Shown one piece after another: positions 46,723 to 56,497 of a DNA stretch of 64,000 nucleotides (positions within the stretch are counted from its first letter, which is position 1; every line of letters begins with the position of its first letter). This DNA comes from Pseudomonas agarici. GTDB taxonomy: Bacteria > Pseudomonadota > Gammaproteobacteria > Pseudomonadales > Pseudomonadaceae. The position numbers were made by a program, and so were the translations under genes. The stretch lies in NCBI RefSeq assembly GCF_900109755.1, contig NZ_FOAR01000009.1:124001-188000 (forward strand), given 5' to 3'. Below the pieces are notes generated by a model. That model ran no database searches and was not told where the DNA came from. It saw only the letters and a list, made by a program, of their open reading frames with translations.

Positions 46723-47094
46723 GTGGCCAAAAAAGCCGCATCCTTCGCCGCCCTCGGCGGCCTGGTGTTCTCCACCGACGCAGGTCGACATTGCCCGGAC
46801 TGTCGTCAGCCGGTGGCCGCCTGTATCTGCAAGCAAACCCAGATCCCCGCCGGTGATGGCATTGCCCGTGTGCGTCGCGAAAGCAAGGGTCGTGGCGGCA
46901 AGACGGTGACCACCATTACCGGTGTGCCGCTGGCCGAAGACGCCCTCGGGGAACTGACAACCGCGTTGAAGAAACGCTGTGGTACCGGTGGCGCCTTGAA
47001 GGACGGCGTCATCGAGATCCAGGGCGATCACGTCGAGTTGCTGTTGACAGAATTGGGCAAACACGGTTTCAAGGCGAAGAAGTCCGGCGGCTAG
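46723..47094 (+). CDS. Sui1/eIF1-like translation factor
   Basis: The protein has 123 residues, starting at GTG 46723 with AGAGGATTG upstream. The longer frame lacks homology. A Cys cluster (HCPDCRQPVAACICK) precedes the SUI1 fold: VRRESKGRGGKTVTTITGVPL and CGTGGALKDGVIEIQGDHVELLLTELGKHGFKAKKSGG. It is a YciH-type protein thought to influence initiation fidelity. Confidence 0.92.
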   Translation: MAKKAASFAALGGLVFSTDAGRHCPDCRQPVAACICKQTQIPAGDGIARVRRESKGRGGKTVTTITGVPLAEDALGELTTALKKRCGTGGALKDGVIEIQGDHVELLLTELGKHGFKAKKSGG

Positions 47095-47100
47095 CAGCCT

Positions 47101-47176
47101 CTGTGAAAACCACCGTGGAGTTGACCTGGCGGCCCGAATGAGCATGGCCCTGCGGCAGTCCCCATGGTTTTCACAG
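47101..47176. repeat. Inverted repeat enclosing a short structured segment
   Basis: CTGTGAAAACCA (47101-47112) and TGGTTTTCACAG (47165-47176) form a perfect 12-bp inverted repeat around 52 bases. It lies 6 bases after the sui1-like stop and about 140 bases before speA. It could be a terminator-like stem, a small repeat element or part of a speA leader. A separate 12-bp palindrome CCTGGATCCAGG at 47273-47284 lies nearer to speA. Confidence 0.6.
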
Positions 47177-47318
47177 AGCCTGTTCCCGAACTGTCTCTAA
47201 ACTCCAATCTGGATCCGGGGTCTTACCTGGATGCAGACGAATCGTCATTTTCATTCTTTAGACTGCGCGCAGCCTGGATCCAGGTGGCGCTATTTGACTT
47301 CATTTATAGGGGACTTCG

Positions 47319-49232
47319 ATGTCCGTACGACGTACACGCAAAGACGATGGCAGCCAGTGGACAGTTGCGGATAGCCGCAGTGTTTATGGGATTCGTCATT
47401 GGGGGGCCGGGTATTTCGCGATCAATGACGCCGGTCGCGTCGAAGTTCGTCCGAACGGTCCGAGCAGTTCGCCTATCGACCTCTTCGAGCAGGTCGAGGA
47501 GTTACGCAAGAGCGGTTTGTCCCTGCCACTACTGGTGCGTTTCCCAGATATCCTGCAAGACCGTGTGCGGCGGTTGACCGGCGCGTTCGACGCGAACATC
47601 GAACGCCTGGAATACCAAAGCAAGTACACCGCGTTGTACCCGATCAAGGTCAATCAACAGGAAGCGGTGATCGAGAACATCATCGCCACCCAGAACGTCT
47701 CCATCGGCCTGGAAGCCGGTTCCAAGCCGGAACTGCTGGCGGTGCTGGCGCTGGCGCCAAAGGGCGGCACTATCGTCTGCAACGGCTACAAGGACCGGGA
47801 GTTCATTCGTCTGGCCTTGATGGGTCAGAAGCTCGGTCACAACGTCTTTATTGTGATCGAGAAAGAGTCCGAAGTGGAGCTGGTGATCGAGGAAGCGGCG
47901 TCGCTCAAGGTCAAGCCCCAGGTCGGTTTGCGGGTACGTCTTTCCTCCTTGGCCTCGAGCAAGTGGGCCGACACCGGTGGTGAGAAATCCAAGTTCGGCC
48001 TGTCGGCGGCGCAACTGCTGTCGGTGGTCGAGCGTTTTCGAGCGGCGGGGTTGGACCAGGGCATTCGTCTGCTGCACTTCCATATGGGTTCGCAGATCGC
48101 CAATCTGGCGGACTACCAGTACGGTTTCAAGGAAGCGATCCGCTATTACGGCGAACTGCGCAACCTCGGCCTGCCGGTGGACCATATCGATGTGGGTGGC
48201 GGCCTGGGTGTCGACTACGATGGCACTCACTCGCGCAATGCCAGCTCGATCAACTACGACATGGATGACTATGCTGGCGTCGTGGTCGGCATGCTCAAGG
48301 AGTTTTGCGATGCGCAGAACCTGCCGCACCCGAACATTTTTTCGGAAAGCGGCCGCTCGCTGACCGCTCACCACGCCGTGCTGGTGGTGCAGGTGACGGA
48401 TGTCGAGAAGCACAACGACGATGTGCCGCATATCGAGAACCCCGAGAGCCTGCCGGAAACCGTGCAATGGCTGGTGGAGCTGCTGGGGCCTACCGATATC
48501 GAGATGGTCACCGAAACCTATTGGCGCGCCACGCACTACATGAGCGACGTAGCCACTCAGTACGCCGACGGCAAGTTGACCCTGGCCGAGAAAGCCTTGG
48601 CCGAGCAATGCTACTTCGCGGTTTGCCGGCGCCTGCACAACTCGCTGAAGGCCCGCCAGCGTTCGCATCGCCAGGTGCTCGACGAACTCAATGACAAGCT
48701 GGCCGACAAGTACATCTGCAACTTCTCGGTGTTCCAGAGCCTGCCCGATACCTGGGCCATTGGCCAGGTGCTGCCGATCCTGCCGTTGCATCGTCTGAAC
48801 GAGGAGCCGCTGCGCCGCGCCGTGCTGCAAGACCTGACCTGCGACTCCGACGGCAAGATCAAGCAGTACGTCGACGAGCAGAGCATCGAGACCAGTCTGC
48901 CAGTGCATGCGCTGAACGAGGGCGAGGACTACCTGTTGGGGATCTTCCTGGTGGGCGCCTACCAGGAAATTCTCGGTGATATGCATAACCTGTTCGGTGA
49001 CACCGACTCGGTGAACATCTACCAGAAGGAGGATGGCAGGGTGTACCACGCCGGTATCGAAACCCACGACACCATCGAGGACATGCTGCGTTATGTGCAT
49101 CTGTCGCCGGAAGAGTTGATGACGCACTACCGCGACAAAGTTGCCAGCGCCAATATCAGTGTGAAAGAGCGGACCCAGTACCTCGACGCATTGCGTTTGG
49201 GTCTGACCCGCTCTTCCTACCTGTCTTCTTGA
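47319..49232 (+). CDS. speA: Biosynthetic arginine decarboxylase SpeA
   Basis: The protein has 637 residues with AGGGGACTTCG before the ATG. It has the PLP lysine (Lys110) in [28 protein letters not shown], the [11 protein letters not shown] block, [17 protein letters not shown], the Ser/Gly-rich phosphate loop [16 protein letters not shown], and C-terminal [12 protein letters not shown] and [17 protein letters not shown]. It makes agmatine for putrescine and spermidine. It is full length and followed by a terminator. Confidence 0.97.
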   Translation: MSVRRTRKDDGSQWTVADSRSVYGIRHWGAGYFAINDAGRVEVRPNGPSSSPIDLFEQVEELRKSGLSLPLLVRFPDILQDRVRRLTGAFDANIERLEYQSKYTALYPIKVNQQEAVIENIIATQNVSIGLEAGSKPELLAVLALAPKGGTIVCNGYKDREFIRLALMGQKLGHNVFIVIEKESEVELVIEEAASLKVKPQVGLRVRLSSLASSKWADTGGEKSKFGLSAAQLLSVVERFRAAGLDQGIRLLHFHMGSQIANLADYQYGFKEAIRYYGELRNLGLPVDHIDVGGGLGVDYDGTHSRNASSINYDMDDYAGVVVGMLKEFCDAQNLPHPNIFSESGRSLTAHHAVLVVQVTDVEKHNDDVPHIENPESLPETVQWLVELLGPTDIEMVTETYWRATHYMSDVATQYADGKLTLAEKALAEQCYFAVCRRLHNSLKARQRSHRQVLDELNDKLADKYICNFSVFQSLPDTWAIGQVLPILPLHRLNEEPLRRAVLQDLTCDSDGKIKQYVDEQSIETSLPVHALNEGEDYLLGIFLVGAYQEILGDMHNLFGDTDSVNIYQKEDGRVYHAGIETHDTIEDMLRYVHLSPEELMTHYRDKVASANISVKERTQYLDALRLGLTRSSYLSS

Positions 49233-49315
49233 GGTAAGGCCGAGAGTTCCTGGGAAGAAGCCCTTTTAATATAGGTTTTTTTCCTTTAGTCATGTAGGCG
49301 GCGTCTGATTGTCGA

Positions 49316-49343
49316 AAAACCCACCCTTAGCGGTGGGTTTTTT
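49316..49343 (+). terminator. Rho-independent terminator after speA
   Basis: AAAACCCACC, a 6-base loop, GGTGGGTTTT, followed by further T residues, about 85 bases past the speA stop. It cleanly separates speA from the vgrG-like gene. Confidence 0.9.
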
Positions 49344-49491
49344 GTTGGCTGAAGGCAAAGTGATGGCTTCCTCGGTTCCGCGTTTTGTGTAGGTCGTTTC
49401 CCTAACGTCTCTTCAGCCCTCTACTCGATCTTGTCTGTCGGCGAGAATCTCAAGTCGGTTCCATCCAGTCGGTCCATGTAGAGGAAAACCC

Positions 49492-50829
49492 ATGTTCGAT
49501 CCAGTCACCGAGTCGTTCTTTTGTCTGGATGTTGCCGGCTTGTCTCATTCGCTGCCTGTCACCTCGTTTCGCGGTCACGAGGCCGTCAGTGAGCTGTTCT
49601 CTTTCGAGCTGGATGTGTTGAACGAGGAAGCCGGACCGGACCTGAGTGGATTGATGTATCGCAGTTGTTTCCTGGTTCTGGGGGCGGACGGACAGGGCAT
49701 CCACGCACAGATACAGGGCGTCAACCTGCGATGTGGCGGCCTGGCGCACGACCATTACCGCTTGCATCTGGGACCTCGTATGGGGTGTCTGGCACAGCGC
49801 TGGCGACGACGACTGTTCCAGCAGCGATCGGTGCCTGCCATTATTGCCCAGGTGCTCGGGGAGCACGGTCTGGGTGAAGATGACTTTCGCTTTGCGCTGA
49901 AGGGCCGCTGCACGTTGCGTCCGTATTGCGTGCAGTTCGAAGAGTCCGATCTGCAGTTCATCCTGCGATTGTGTGCCGAAGAAGGGATTCACTTTCACTT
50001 TCAGCATGCCAGGGACAATCATCGGCTGGTGTTCGCCGACAGCCTGGAGGCCCTGCGGCACGTTCACGCAGCACGCTTCTGTCCGGAGGACGGCGTGGGC
50101 GTCCGGGACTTTTGCGTCAATCTGTCGGGGCATTCCCGTCGACGCGCTGGACGTCCCCAGGACTGGGCGCAAGGTGAAAGTGATCTGCCGGGGCTGCACT
50201 GTGCCAGCTTGATGCCGTTGTCGGGCCATCCATGTGCGCCGTGGAACCGTCTGTGGTTGCTCACCGCCCTTGAGCATCGTGGCGACAGCAATCCCATGGA
50301 CCCGCAGTCGATGATTTACTGCAATACCTTTCGCGCCACCTCCTGGGAAGTGGCCTTGCGTATTCCGATCCGGTACCCGAAGCCGCTGCTGTCCGGCCTG
50401 TTTCGCGCCTGGGTGGTTGCGGCGGATAAACACGGGGCCAGATCCGACGCGCCAGGGAAGGTGGCGGTGCGGTTGCTGGCGTTCTATCAGGGCGAGTGGG
50501 CCAGCGAGAGTGATTGTTGGCTGCCGCTCGCCGAGTCGACAGCAGGTGAGCGGCAGGTATCGGCGGCGGAGCTTGAGCCAGGTACCGCGATATGGGTACG
50601 TTTCCTGGGGGGCGATCCGGATCAGCCGCGGATCGTTGGCCGCTGCGATGCCTGGCGTTCGACCTCAATGCCTCGGATTGTGCCGGGGCGCCCTGGCGGG
50701 GTGGCATTCGAGCGGCTGCGAGAGGGGCATCCGCTGGTGCCTTTATGCCAAGTCGCGCCCGCGAGTGAGCGGTCCGCTGTCCGTGATTGCCCGGGGGCCG
50801 CCGCGGATGGCCGGGGCGGTGTCCCATGA
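49492..50829 (+). CDS. VgrG-family type VI spike protein lacking the needle
   Basis: The protein has 445 residues. The gp27-like part is clear (FFCLDVAGLSHSLPVTSFRGHEAVSELFSFELDVL; QFEESDLQFILRLCAEEGIHFHFQH; the LLTALEHRGDSNP segment). It then enters the gp5 OB-fold region (GKVAVRLLAFYQGEWASESDCWLPLAE; GTAIWVRFLGGDPDQPRIVGRC) and stops, without the usual beta-helical needle of about 150 or more residues. In T6SS the VgrG trimer forms the tip that carries effectors. A needle-less form must rely on something else or be non-functional. DUF4123 follows with ATGA overlap. No T6SS core genes are in the window. Confidence 0.85.
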   Translation: MFDPVTESFFCLDVAGLSHSLPVTSFRGHEAVSELFSFELDVLNEEAGPDLSGLMYRSCFLVLGADGQGIHAQIQGVNLRCGGLAHDHYRLHLGPRMGCLAQRWRRRLFQQRSVPAIIAQVLGEHGLGEDDFRFALKGRCTLRPYCVQFEESDLQFILRLCAEEGIHFHFQHARDNHRLVFADSLEALRHVHAARFCPEDGVGVRDFCVNLSGHSRRRAGRPQDWAQGESDLPGLHCASLMPLSGHPCAPWNRLWLLTALEHRGDSNPMDPQSMIYCNTFRATSWEVALRIPIRYPKPLLSGLFRAWVVAADKHGARSDAPGKVAVRLLAFYQGEWASESDCWLPLAESTAGERQVSAAELEPGTAIWVRFLGGDPDQPRIVGRCDAWRSTSMPRIVPGRPGGVAFERLREGHPLVPLCQVAPASERSAVRDCPGAAADGRGGVP

Positions 50830-51623
50830 GGGACGCTGATTGCACGATGCCCAGTACGCTGTGGCTGCTCCTGGACATTCCCAGCTCTGCGGGGCTGGTC
50901 GCGGTGTTGCAGGAACGCTACGCGAACTACGAGAGTCACTTGTTGTTCGAAGGCACGCCACTGCATGGCGTGCGTGACTGGGGGCCGCGACTGGTGAGGC
51001 TGGCCCCGGACTGCCCATTGGCGAAGCTGAGCCAGGCTTGGCCTCGCCAATGGGCCGGGCTTTTTCTGCTCAGCCGGGCTCCTGTGGCGGCTTTGCTGGC
51101 GCATCTGCGGCAGATGCTGCTGGTGCGCTTCGACGCGGATCGCGAAGGGGTGATCAGTTACTACAATCCGCAGACGGCCAGTTACTTCTTCGATGGTGTG
51201 GATGCCCGCGAACTGAGTCGTTGGCTCGGGCCGATCATCCTGCTCTACTGGCACGGTGGCACCTGGGCCGACAAGGCCGTTGGCAGTCTCGGTTGGCTAC
51301 AACTGATCAATCCATGCCTGGAGGGGCCCGCCCTGAGCCACCGCAGGGGGCTTAGTGCCATGCAACAACGGCGATTACGAGCCTGCCTGCTGGAGCGCCA
51401 TGCCTATCAGTGGAGCTGTGCCAGCGGCCATGATTACGACCGGACCTGGGGTCATCTGCAGGAAGGGATTGCCCAAGGCTTTCGCGACAGCGAGACCCTC
51501 GATGACTGGCTGGGTTTGCGCGCGCAGTATCCGGCGGCATCGGTTCCGTCTGGCTTGCAGGGCGACACGCCGAGCGAGCGCCTGGCAAACCTGCGTGTGA
51601 CCTGGAGTCGAACGCATGGCTGA
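50826..51623 (+). CDS. DUF4123 type VI effector adaptor/chaperone
   Basis: The protein has 265 residues from the ATG overlapping the vgrG stop (ATGA). DUF4123 features are LWLLLDIPSSAGLVAVLQERYANYESHLLFEGTPL, WGPRLVRLAPDCPLAKL, LLSRAPVAALLAHLRQMLLVRFDADREGVISYYNP and YFFDG. Such proteins load cargo effectors onto VgrG and are normally followed at once by the effector gene. Here the next complete gene is on the other strand. Confidence 0.88.
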   Translation: MRDADCTMPSTLWLLLDIPSSAGLVAVLQERYANYESHLLFEGTPLHGVRDWGPRLVRLAPDCPLAKLSQAWPRQWAGLFLLSRAPVAALLAHLRQMLLVRFDADREGVISYYNPQTASYFFDGVDARELSRWLGPIILLYWHGGTWADKAVGSLGWLQLINPCLEGPALSHRRGLSAMQQRRLRACLLERHAYQWSCASGHDYDRTWGHLQEGIAQGFRDSETLDDWLGLRAQYPAASVPSGLQGDTPSERLANLRVTWSRTHG

Positions 51624-51680
51624 TGGCCCGCGAGTGAGTGACGTCGACTCAGGCGCCGGTAGCGTTGGTGATACTCGGCT

Positions 51681-53030
51681 TCAATGACTCGGATTGTCGA
51701 ACCAGCGGTCCTGTTTGCACAGCTTTAGGGCACAACCGACCAGGGTCAGGCCGCGTAGCAACATGAACAGCAGGAAACTTATCCACAGGCCATGATTGCC
51801 GTAGCCGCTCAAGGCCCAGGCAAAGGGCAGGCTGAGCAGCACGCTGAACAGCATGGCATCGCGCATTTCCCGGGCGCGGGTGGCGCCAATGAACAAGCCG
51901 TCGAGCAGGTAGCTCCAGACTGCGATCAAGGGCAGCGCCGCCAGGTAGGGCAGGTAGCCGAAAGCGGTTTCGCGCACGCTGGTAATATCGGTCTGCAAGG
52001 CAATGAACAGGTGGCCGCCGAGCAGGAACAGCAGGGCAAAGGCGAGGCTGGCTAACAACGACCAGCCAGCGGCAACGACCAGCGAGCGGCGCAGGGTTTG
52101 CCGCTCGCGGGCGCCGATGGCATGGCCGCACAGGGCTTCTACCGCATGGGCCAGGCCATCGAGAGCATGCGCCGTCAGCAACAGGCCGTTGAGTAGCAGG
52201 GCATTGGCCGCGACCGTGGCGTCGCCGAGCCGGGTGCCTTGCACCGTAATCAGGAAAAACACCGATTGCAGGGCCATGCTGCGGATGAAAATATCACGGT
52301 TCACCGCCAGCAACGGTCGCCAATTGGCCCATAGCGCCAGCGCGGCCCAGGCGATCTTACCGGGATAGGCGCGCAGGGCTTTGCCGGTCAGCGCCAGGCC
52401 GAGCAGGGCGCCGGTCCATTCGGCGATGACCGAGGCGCGGGCCGTGCCGACTACGCCCCAGTCAAGGCCGAGTACGAACCACAGGTTCAGCGCGATATTG
52501 ATCAGGTTGGTGGTCAACAGGATTGCCAGCGGCGCCCGGGCGTTCTGAGTGCCGAGGAACCAGCCGACCAGGGCATAGCAGGCCAGGGCGGCCGGCAGCC
52601 CGAACAGCCGGGTGTGGAAGAAATCCAGGGTCAATTGATGCAGTTCGCTGGAGGGCTGCATGACCCTCAGGGCGAGGTCGCTGAAGGGCAGGGCGATTGC
52701 CCCGAGCAATGCCGCCAGCAGCAGACTCAGCAGCAGTCCCTGCAAGAGGATCTGCCGCAGCGCCGTGCCATCGCCGCGACCGGCGGCCTGTGCGGCGAAT
52801 CCGGTGGAGCCCATGCGCAGGAAACCCATGGCCCAGGCGAGGAAAATATACAGGCTGGCACCTACCGCCACGGCGCCCAGTTGATGGGCGTGCGGCAGGT
52901 GGCCGATCACACTGCTGTCGACCAGGGCCACCAGGGGAACGGAAATATTCGATAGGATCATCGGCGCCGCGAGTGCCCAGACCCGGCGATGGGTTGGGCG
53001 GTCGCGCCAGTCAGCGATCAGCGTGGACAT
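51681..53030 (-). CDS. MATE family efflux transporter, DinF-like
   Basis: The protein has 449 residues with twelve hydrophobic helices in two MATE halves (RVWALAAPMILSNISVPLVALVDSSVIGHL at the start, then AVGASLYIFLAWAMGFLRMGSTGFAAQAAGRGD; second half after about 230). The DinF subfamily is indicated by the compact start and LGAVAVGASLYIF. It exports organic cations or drugs by Na+ or H+ exchange. Its 3' end overlaps a short frame that may be the beginning of a lost effector downstream of the DUF4123 gene. Confidence 0.93.
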   Translation of the reverse strand: MSTLIADWRDRPTHRRVWALAAPMILSNISVPLVALVDSSVIGHLPHAHQLGAVAVGASLYIFLAWAMGFLRMGSTGFAAQAAGRGDGTALRQILLQGLLLSLLLAALLGAIALPFSDLALRVMQPSSELHQLTLDFFHTRLFGLPAALACYALVGWFLGTQNARAPLAILLTTNLINIALNLWFVLGLDWGVVGTARASVIAEWTGALLGLALTGKALRAYPGKIAWAALALWANWRPLLAVNRDIFIRSMALQSVFFLITVQGTRLGDATVAANALLLNGLLLTAHALDGLAHAVEALCGHAIGARERQTLRRSLVVAAGWSLLASLAFALLFLLGGHLFIALQTDITSVRETAFGYLPYLAALPLIAVWSYLLDGLFIGATRAREMRDAMLFSVLLSLPFAWALSGYGNHGLWISFLLFMLLRGLTLVGCALKLCKQDRWFDNPSH

Positions 53031-53087
53031 GCGGGCTCCTCGAAAGAGCGCGCATTGTAGCGCTGGTCTTGGCGGCTGCGGTGAGTG

Positions 53088-53381
53088 TCAGTGAATGATC
53101 CAGCTCAACAGCCACAACCCGAGCATCAGCCAGATAATGCCGAAAATGATCGAGGCCCGCATGAAGGCGCGGACCGCCGAGTAGAGGAACATCAGACCGA
53201 TGATCAGGATCAGGATGCTGATCAGCGAGGTCTCCATGCCCAAGGCCCGTGCCAGGCCGTCGACGAAATTGCCGCCGGCGTGAGTCAGCAAATTGAACAG
53301 CCCGCTCAACCCGTCGACGATAAAACGAATCGCCGATCCCAATATCTGTCCCAGCCACTCGAAAAAATTCTCTACTTGCAT
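53088..53381 (-). CDS. Small conserved two-helix membrane protein
   Basis: The protein has 97 residues from the ATG at 53381 (AGGATAC upstream). An amphipathic start (MQVENFFEWLGQILGSAIRFI) is followed by two C-terminal membrane helices (LISILILIIGLMFLYSAV and IIFGIIWLMLGLWLLSWII). I do not recognise a named family. It follows the MATE gene's 5' end by about 57 bases on the same strand and is probably a separate unit. Confidence 0.65.
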   Translation of the reverse strand: MQVENFFEWLGQILGSAIRFIVDGLSGLFNLLTHAGGNFVDGLARALGMETSLISILILIIGLMFLYSAVRAFMRASIIFGIIWLMLGLWLLSWIIH

Positions 53382-53586
53382 ATGTGTATCCTGATGAGGG
53401 CTTGGCAACGGGCTTCAGCGTTGGGCCATGCAGCGAGCCACGCGGTTCCCGCGGTAGGGTGGACAGCAGTTGTGACAGTCTGCAAGCCCTACAGGTCACG
53501 GGTGACACGCTGATCGATTCAACAAACCAACGGGCGCCTTAGATAAATCAAGGTCTGCGAGGCCTGCCCAGACACCAGGAGAACCA

Positions 53587-54150
53587 CTACCTGGGCGGAT
53601 AGTTGGCCAGCACCTGAGCCACCGTCTTGTTGATGGCGGCGCGGCGCTCGGCTGGGGTCGGCGTTTCATTGACCACCTGTTCGGCACTGCCGCGCCAGAC
53701 CAACTTGCCATCTTGGCCATCGAGCAGGTCGATCTGAATTGTCGCCACCTGATAGTCGACATCACGGACTTCGCTATACCCCGGCGTGCCCCAGAGACCG
53801 CCACCTCGCCATGGGCCGCCCCAGCCGCCGCCGTAGTAAGTGCTGACCTGCTGCCGGCGATTGTCGACGATCAGGTAGGCCTGCACCCTGACATCGGCCT
53901 TGGCGCCTACCGGTGCCGGGCGCAAGCCGCGCTGGTCGAGCTGTTCAGCGACCGCCTGGCGAACACGCTGTTCGGTCAGGTCGCTCTTGATCCGTGGATC
54001 GTCGGGTCGATACTGCAGAGCGGGTTCTTTCCAGCTCCAACTGCGGTAAGCCGCGAAGTCGCGACTGGCGTCGAAGTCGTGGTTGACCTGAGTGCTTTGG
54101 CAGGCACTGAGCAGCGCCGCGAAAGCCACTAAAGCGAAACGGCGGAACAT
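53587..54150 (-). CDS. DUF4136 lipoprotein (copy 1)
   Basis: The protein has 187 residues. The lipobox is LLSAC with the lipidated Cys at residue 17. DUF4136 features are DFDASRDFAAYRSWSW, LTEQRVRQAVAEQLDQRGLRP, ADVRVQAYL, a Gly/Trp-rich segment (YYGGGWGGPWRGGG) and TIQIDLLDGQDGKLVWRGSAEQVV. It is an outer-membrane-type lipoprotein of unknown function, a paralogue of the next gene upstream with a 20-base gap. Confidence 0.9.
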   Translation of the reverse strand: MFRRFALVAFAALLSACQSTQVNHDFDASRDFAAYRSWSWKEPALQYRPDDPRIKSDLTEQRVRQAVAEQLDQRGLRPAPVGAKADVRVQAYLIVDNRRQQVSTYYGGGWGGPWRGGGLWGTPGYSEVRDVDYQVATIQIDLLDGQDGKLVWRGSAEQVVNETPTPAERRAAINKTVAQVLANYPPR

Positions 54151-54170
54151 GATTTTTCTCCGGTTGCCAA

Positions 54171-54779
54171 TTAGCTGGGTGGATAGGCGGCGAGGGCTTT
54201 GTGCACCGCCGCGCGTAAGGCGTCCGCGCGTTCGAGCTGATTGCCCTGGCTGGCGGTTTCGGCGCTGGCGCTCCAGATAGGCTGAGCGGTCGCGGCATCG
54301 AACAGGCTGATGCGGGCCACCAGCACCTGGACCTCATAGGTGCGCACGATCGGCACGCTGTTATACATACCGTAGCGGTTGCGGTAAGGACCACCCCCGT
54401 AGGCGCCGGCATAGCCGTAGTCTTCCTGGACCTGGCGCAGGCGTTTTTCCATATGCACCTCGGCGCTGACCCGCAGGTCCGCTAGTGTGCCCTCGCGACG
54501 GGGCCGTAGACCTTGTTCGTCGAGGGCGTTGCCGACCATCTCGGCCAGTTGCGCCGGGTCGGCCCAGGGGGTGCCGGCAGGCAGCCGGTCATTGAGCCAG
54601 GCCCAGGTACGGTAGCGGCCATAGTCACGGGCGGGTGCCGGGTAGGCACTCAGGTCCAGGGTTGCGGCGGCCTGCGCTGGTGCCGGCGGGATCGGCCGCG
54701 AGTCAGCGATATAAGGGTTCGGACTCGAACAGGCGAGTAAACCAAGGCACAGTGTCAACACGATAAAACAGCGATTCAT
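54171..54779 (-). CDS. DUF4136 lipoprotein (copy 2)
   Basis: The protein has 202 residues. The lipobox is LLACS with Cys17. It is paralogous to copy 1: [77 protein letters not shown] and a matching C-terminus ALAAYPPS. It lies 13 bases after the methyltransferase stop, so cmoM and the two lipoprotein genes may be co-transcribed. Confidence 0.9.
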   Translation of the reverse strand: MNRCFIVLTLCLGLLACSSPNPYIADSRPIPPAPAQAAATLDLSAYPAPARDYGRYRTWAWLNDRLPAGTPWADPAQLAEMVGNALDEQGLRPRREGTLADLRVSAEVHMEKRLRQVQEDYGYAGAYGGGPYRNRYGMYNSVPIVRTYEVQVLVARISLFDAATAQPIWSASAETASQGNQLERADALRAAVHKALAAYPPS

Positions 54780-54792
54780 TGCATCCTCCGCG

Positions 54793-55542
54793 TTACACCG
54801 GACGGCAAATCCAGTGCAGGTAACGCCCTAGCCCGGCAAAACTGGGGTGGCGACGATGGGCCAACTCCATTTCCAGCAGATCGGCCAGTTCGGTGCGGGC
54901 CTGAAATTCGACCGGCATATAGTCATGGAAAACCCGCACGCCACTCTGGGTTTCGACTGTCCATTGACCTTCAAGTTGCGCTGCCAGCTCTCGTGGATCA
55001 AGCGGTTGTTGTGGAGTCAGGCTGTGCTTTTCGCCGGCCATGTCGTTCTGGCGCATCTTGCGGAAATGGCCCTTGAGCAAATTGCGATAGATCAGCGCAT
55101 CGCGGTTGTAGAAGGCCAGGGACAATTGGCCGTCCGGGCGCGTCAGTTGGTGCAGTACCGGCAGGATCGCATGGGGTTCGGCCAGCCACTCCAGCACCGC
55201 ATGGCATAGCACCAGATCGTAGGGTTCGGTCAGTTGCCCGAGCAGATTCTGCCACGGCGCCTGGATAAAGGTCGCCGTCTGTCCCGCCTCGGCGAAGCGC
55301 TGGCGCGCGCCTTCGAGCATCGGCTCGGCGGGTTCGGCCAGGGTCAACCGATGACCGCGCTCGGCCAGCCACAACGACATATGGCCCAGCCCAGCGCCGA
55401 TATCCAGCACCCGCAACGGTCGATCCGGCAGGGCTTCGATAAGATCGGCCTGAAGTACCGCGAGACGAATCGCGCCCTTGGCGCCACCGTAGATTTTTTC
55501 CGCGAAGCGGGTGGCCAATTGATCGAAATGGCGGTCGCTCAT
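54793..55542 (-). CDS. cmoM: tRNA 5-carboxymethoxyuridine methyltransferase CmoM
   Basis: The protein has 249 residues of class I SAM methyltransferase ([43 protein letters not shown]). The start [25 protein letters not shown] and the middle segment [20 protein letters not shown] are CmoM (formerly SmtA) features. It methylates cmo5U34 in tRNA. Its ATG overlaps the MazG-like stop by four bases. Confidence 0.9.
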   Translation of the reverse strand: MSDRHFDQLATRFAEKIYGGAKGAIRLAVLQADLIEALPDRPLRVLDIGAGLGHMSLWLAERGHRLTLAEPAEPMLEGARQRFAEAGQTATFIQAPWQNLLGQLTEPYDLVLCHAVLEWLAEPHAILPVLHQLTRPDGQLSLAFYNRDALIYRNLLKGHFRKMRQNDMAGEKHSLTPQQPLDPRELAAQLEGQWTVETQSGVRVFHDYMPVEFQARTELADLLEMELAHRRHPSFAGLGRYLHWICRPV

Positions 55543-55844
55543 TGGCCGAACCGCCGTTCACTGTCGGCCAGCTTGGCCCGCACCACTGCGTTCATGTCCA
55601 GCCCCAGCTCGCTGCACAGCAACAGCAGGTAGAGGATAATGTCCCCGACCTCCTGCCCGGCATGGGCCAGCTCTTGCGCGGGCAACTGGCGCGACTGATC
55701 CTCCGTCAGCCACTGGAAGATCTCCACCAGCTCGGCCATTTCCACGCTGGCGGCCATTGCCAGGTTTTTCGGGCTGTGGAATGGTTTCCAGTCGTTGCGA
55801 TCGCGGATACCGTGCAGGCGTTGGGTCAGTTCGTCGAGGTTCAT
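55539..55844 (-). CDS. MazG-like nucleotide pyrophosphohydrolase
   Basis: The protein has 101 residues, the single-domain RS21-C6/MazG-like form. It has the metal-binding helices EMAELVEIFQWL and EVGDIILYLLLLCSELGLD (EExxE and ExxD pattern). It hydrolyses nucleoside triphosphates to the monophosphate, probably for pool cleaning. It lies at the head of the cmoM-lipoprotein run. Confidence 0.92.
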   Translation of the reverse strand: MNLDELTQRLHGIRDRNDWKPFHSPKNLAMAASVEMAELVEIFQWLTEDQSRQLPAQELAHAGQEVGDIILYLLLLCSELGLDMNAVVRAKLADSERRFGQ

Positions 55845-55976
55845 GCGCAGTGTTCTCCTTCAAGACGGCTAGCTTCCGGCGGATGGGCACGGGAAGCAAG
55901 GCCTTGGCGCAGGGATAACATCAGGAGCAGATAAAATATTCGTCAGGACGGCTGGGCGTGCGATGTTTGGCGGCAA

Positions 55977-56453
55977 TCAGCGGCGGCGCCGACGCTTTTT
56001 GTAACGCTGCTGAATTTCTTCTCGTAGCTGGCGAACCGTCACAAGGACCCTGCGCATTTCGCGATGACGTTGGCTATTGAGGGCTAGTAGGCTCAAAAGT
56101 GGAAGAATGATTCCTGTTATATAGACGATAAAATGAGGCGTATTACCTGTGAGTGAAAGTATCAAACATAGGCAAAGCACATTCAATGCAACAACACCCC
56201 ACATCGCCCCTGGACGGCCAAGCAGCACCAGGTAATTGAACATCGTTAGTATTGTTGATACAAGGATAGCTACAATTATCGTATATGTGGCGCGCTTGGG
56301 GTAATCTTTAAAATAAGTGCTTGCCATCAGAGAGATAGTGCATGATGCTGAGAAGGAGCTTGAAAAAAATGCACACAAAAAAATAGGAAAATAGCGCGCC
56401 TTAAACGCCTTGAATTTTTTGCGCTCCAAATCATAAAAATCTATAATTTTCAT
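55977..56453 (-). CDS. Membrane protein, putative immunity protein (copy 2)
   Basis: The protein has 158 residues. Four hydrophobic helices: PIFLCAFFSSSFSASCTISLMA, ATYTIIVAILVSTILTMFNYLVLL, WGVVALNVLCLCLILSL and FIVYITGIILPLLSLLAL. A cytosolic coiled basic tail ends KKRRRRR. It is a close paralogue of the next gene upstream (roughly four residues in five identical by eye). The stop-to-ATG gap is 44 bases. It has no known family to me. Placement downstream of a hydrophobic effector candidate suggests inner-membrane immunity. Low GC. Confidence 0.7.
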   Translation of the reverse strand: MKIIDFYDLERKKFKAFKARYFPIFLCAFFSSSFSASCTISLMASTYFKDYPKRATYTIIVAILVSTILTMFNYLVLLGRPGAMWGVVALNVLCLCLILSLTGNTPHFIVYITGIILPLLSLLALNSQRHREMRRVLVTVRQLREEIQQRYKKRRRRR

Positions 56454-56497
56454 AAAGTACTCCCGTTGCGACGGACTTTATACTTGCAGAGTAAGCA

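Noticed and set aside
47529..49127. 532-residue minus-strand open frame
   Set aside because: Antisense to speA, whose PLP and C-terminal motifs are intact. Composition is antisense-like.
49450..50433. 327-residue minus-strand open frame
   Set aside because: Antisense to the VgrG-like gene, with no ribosome site or domain. The plus-strand VgrG reading has clear homology.
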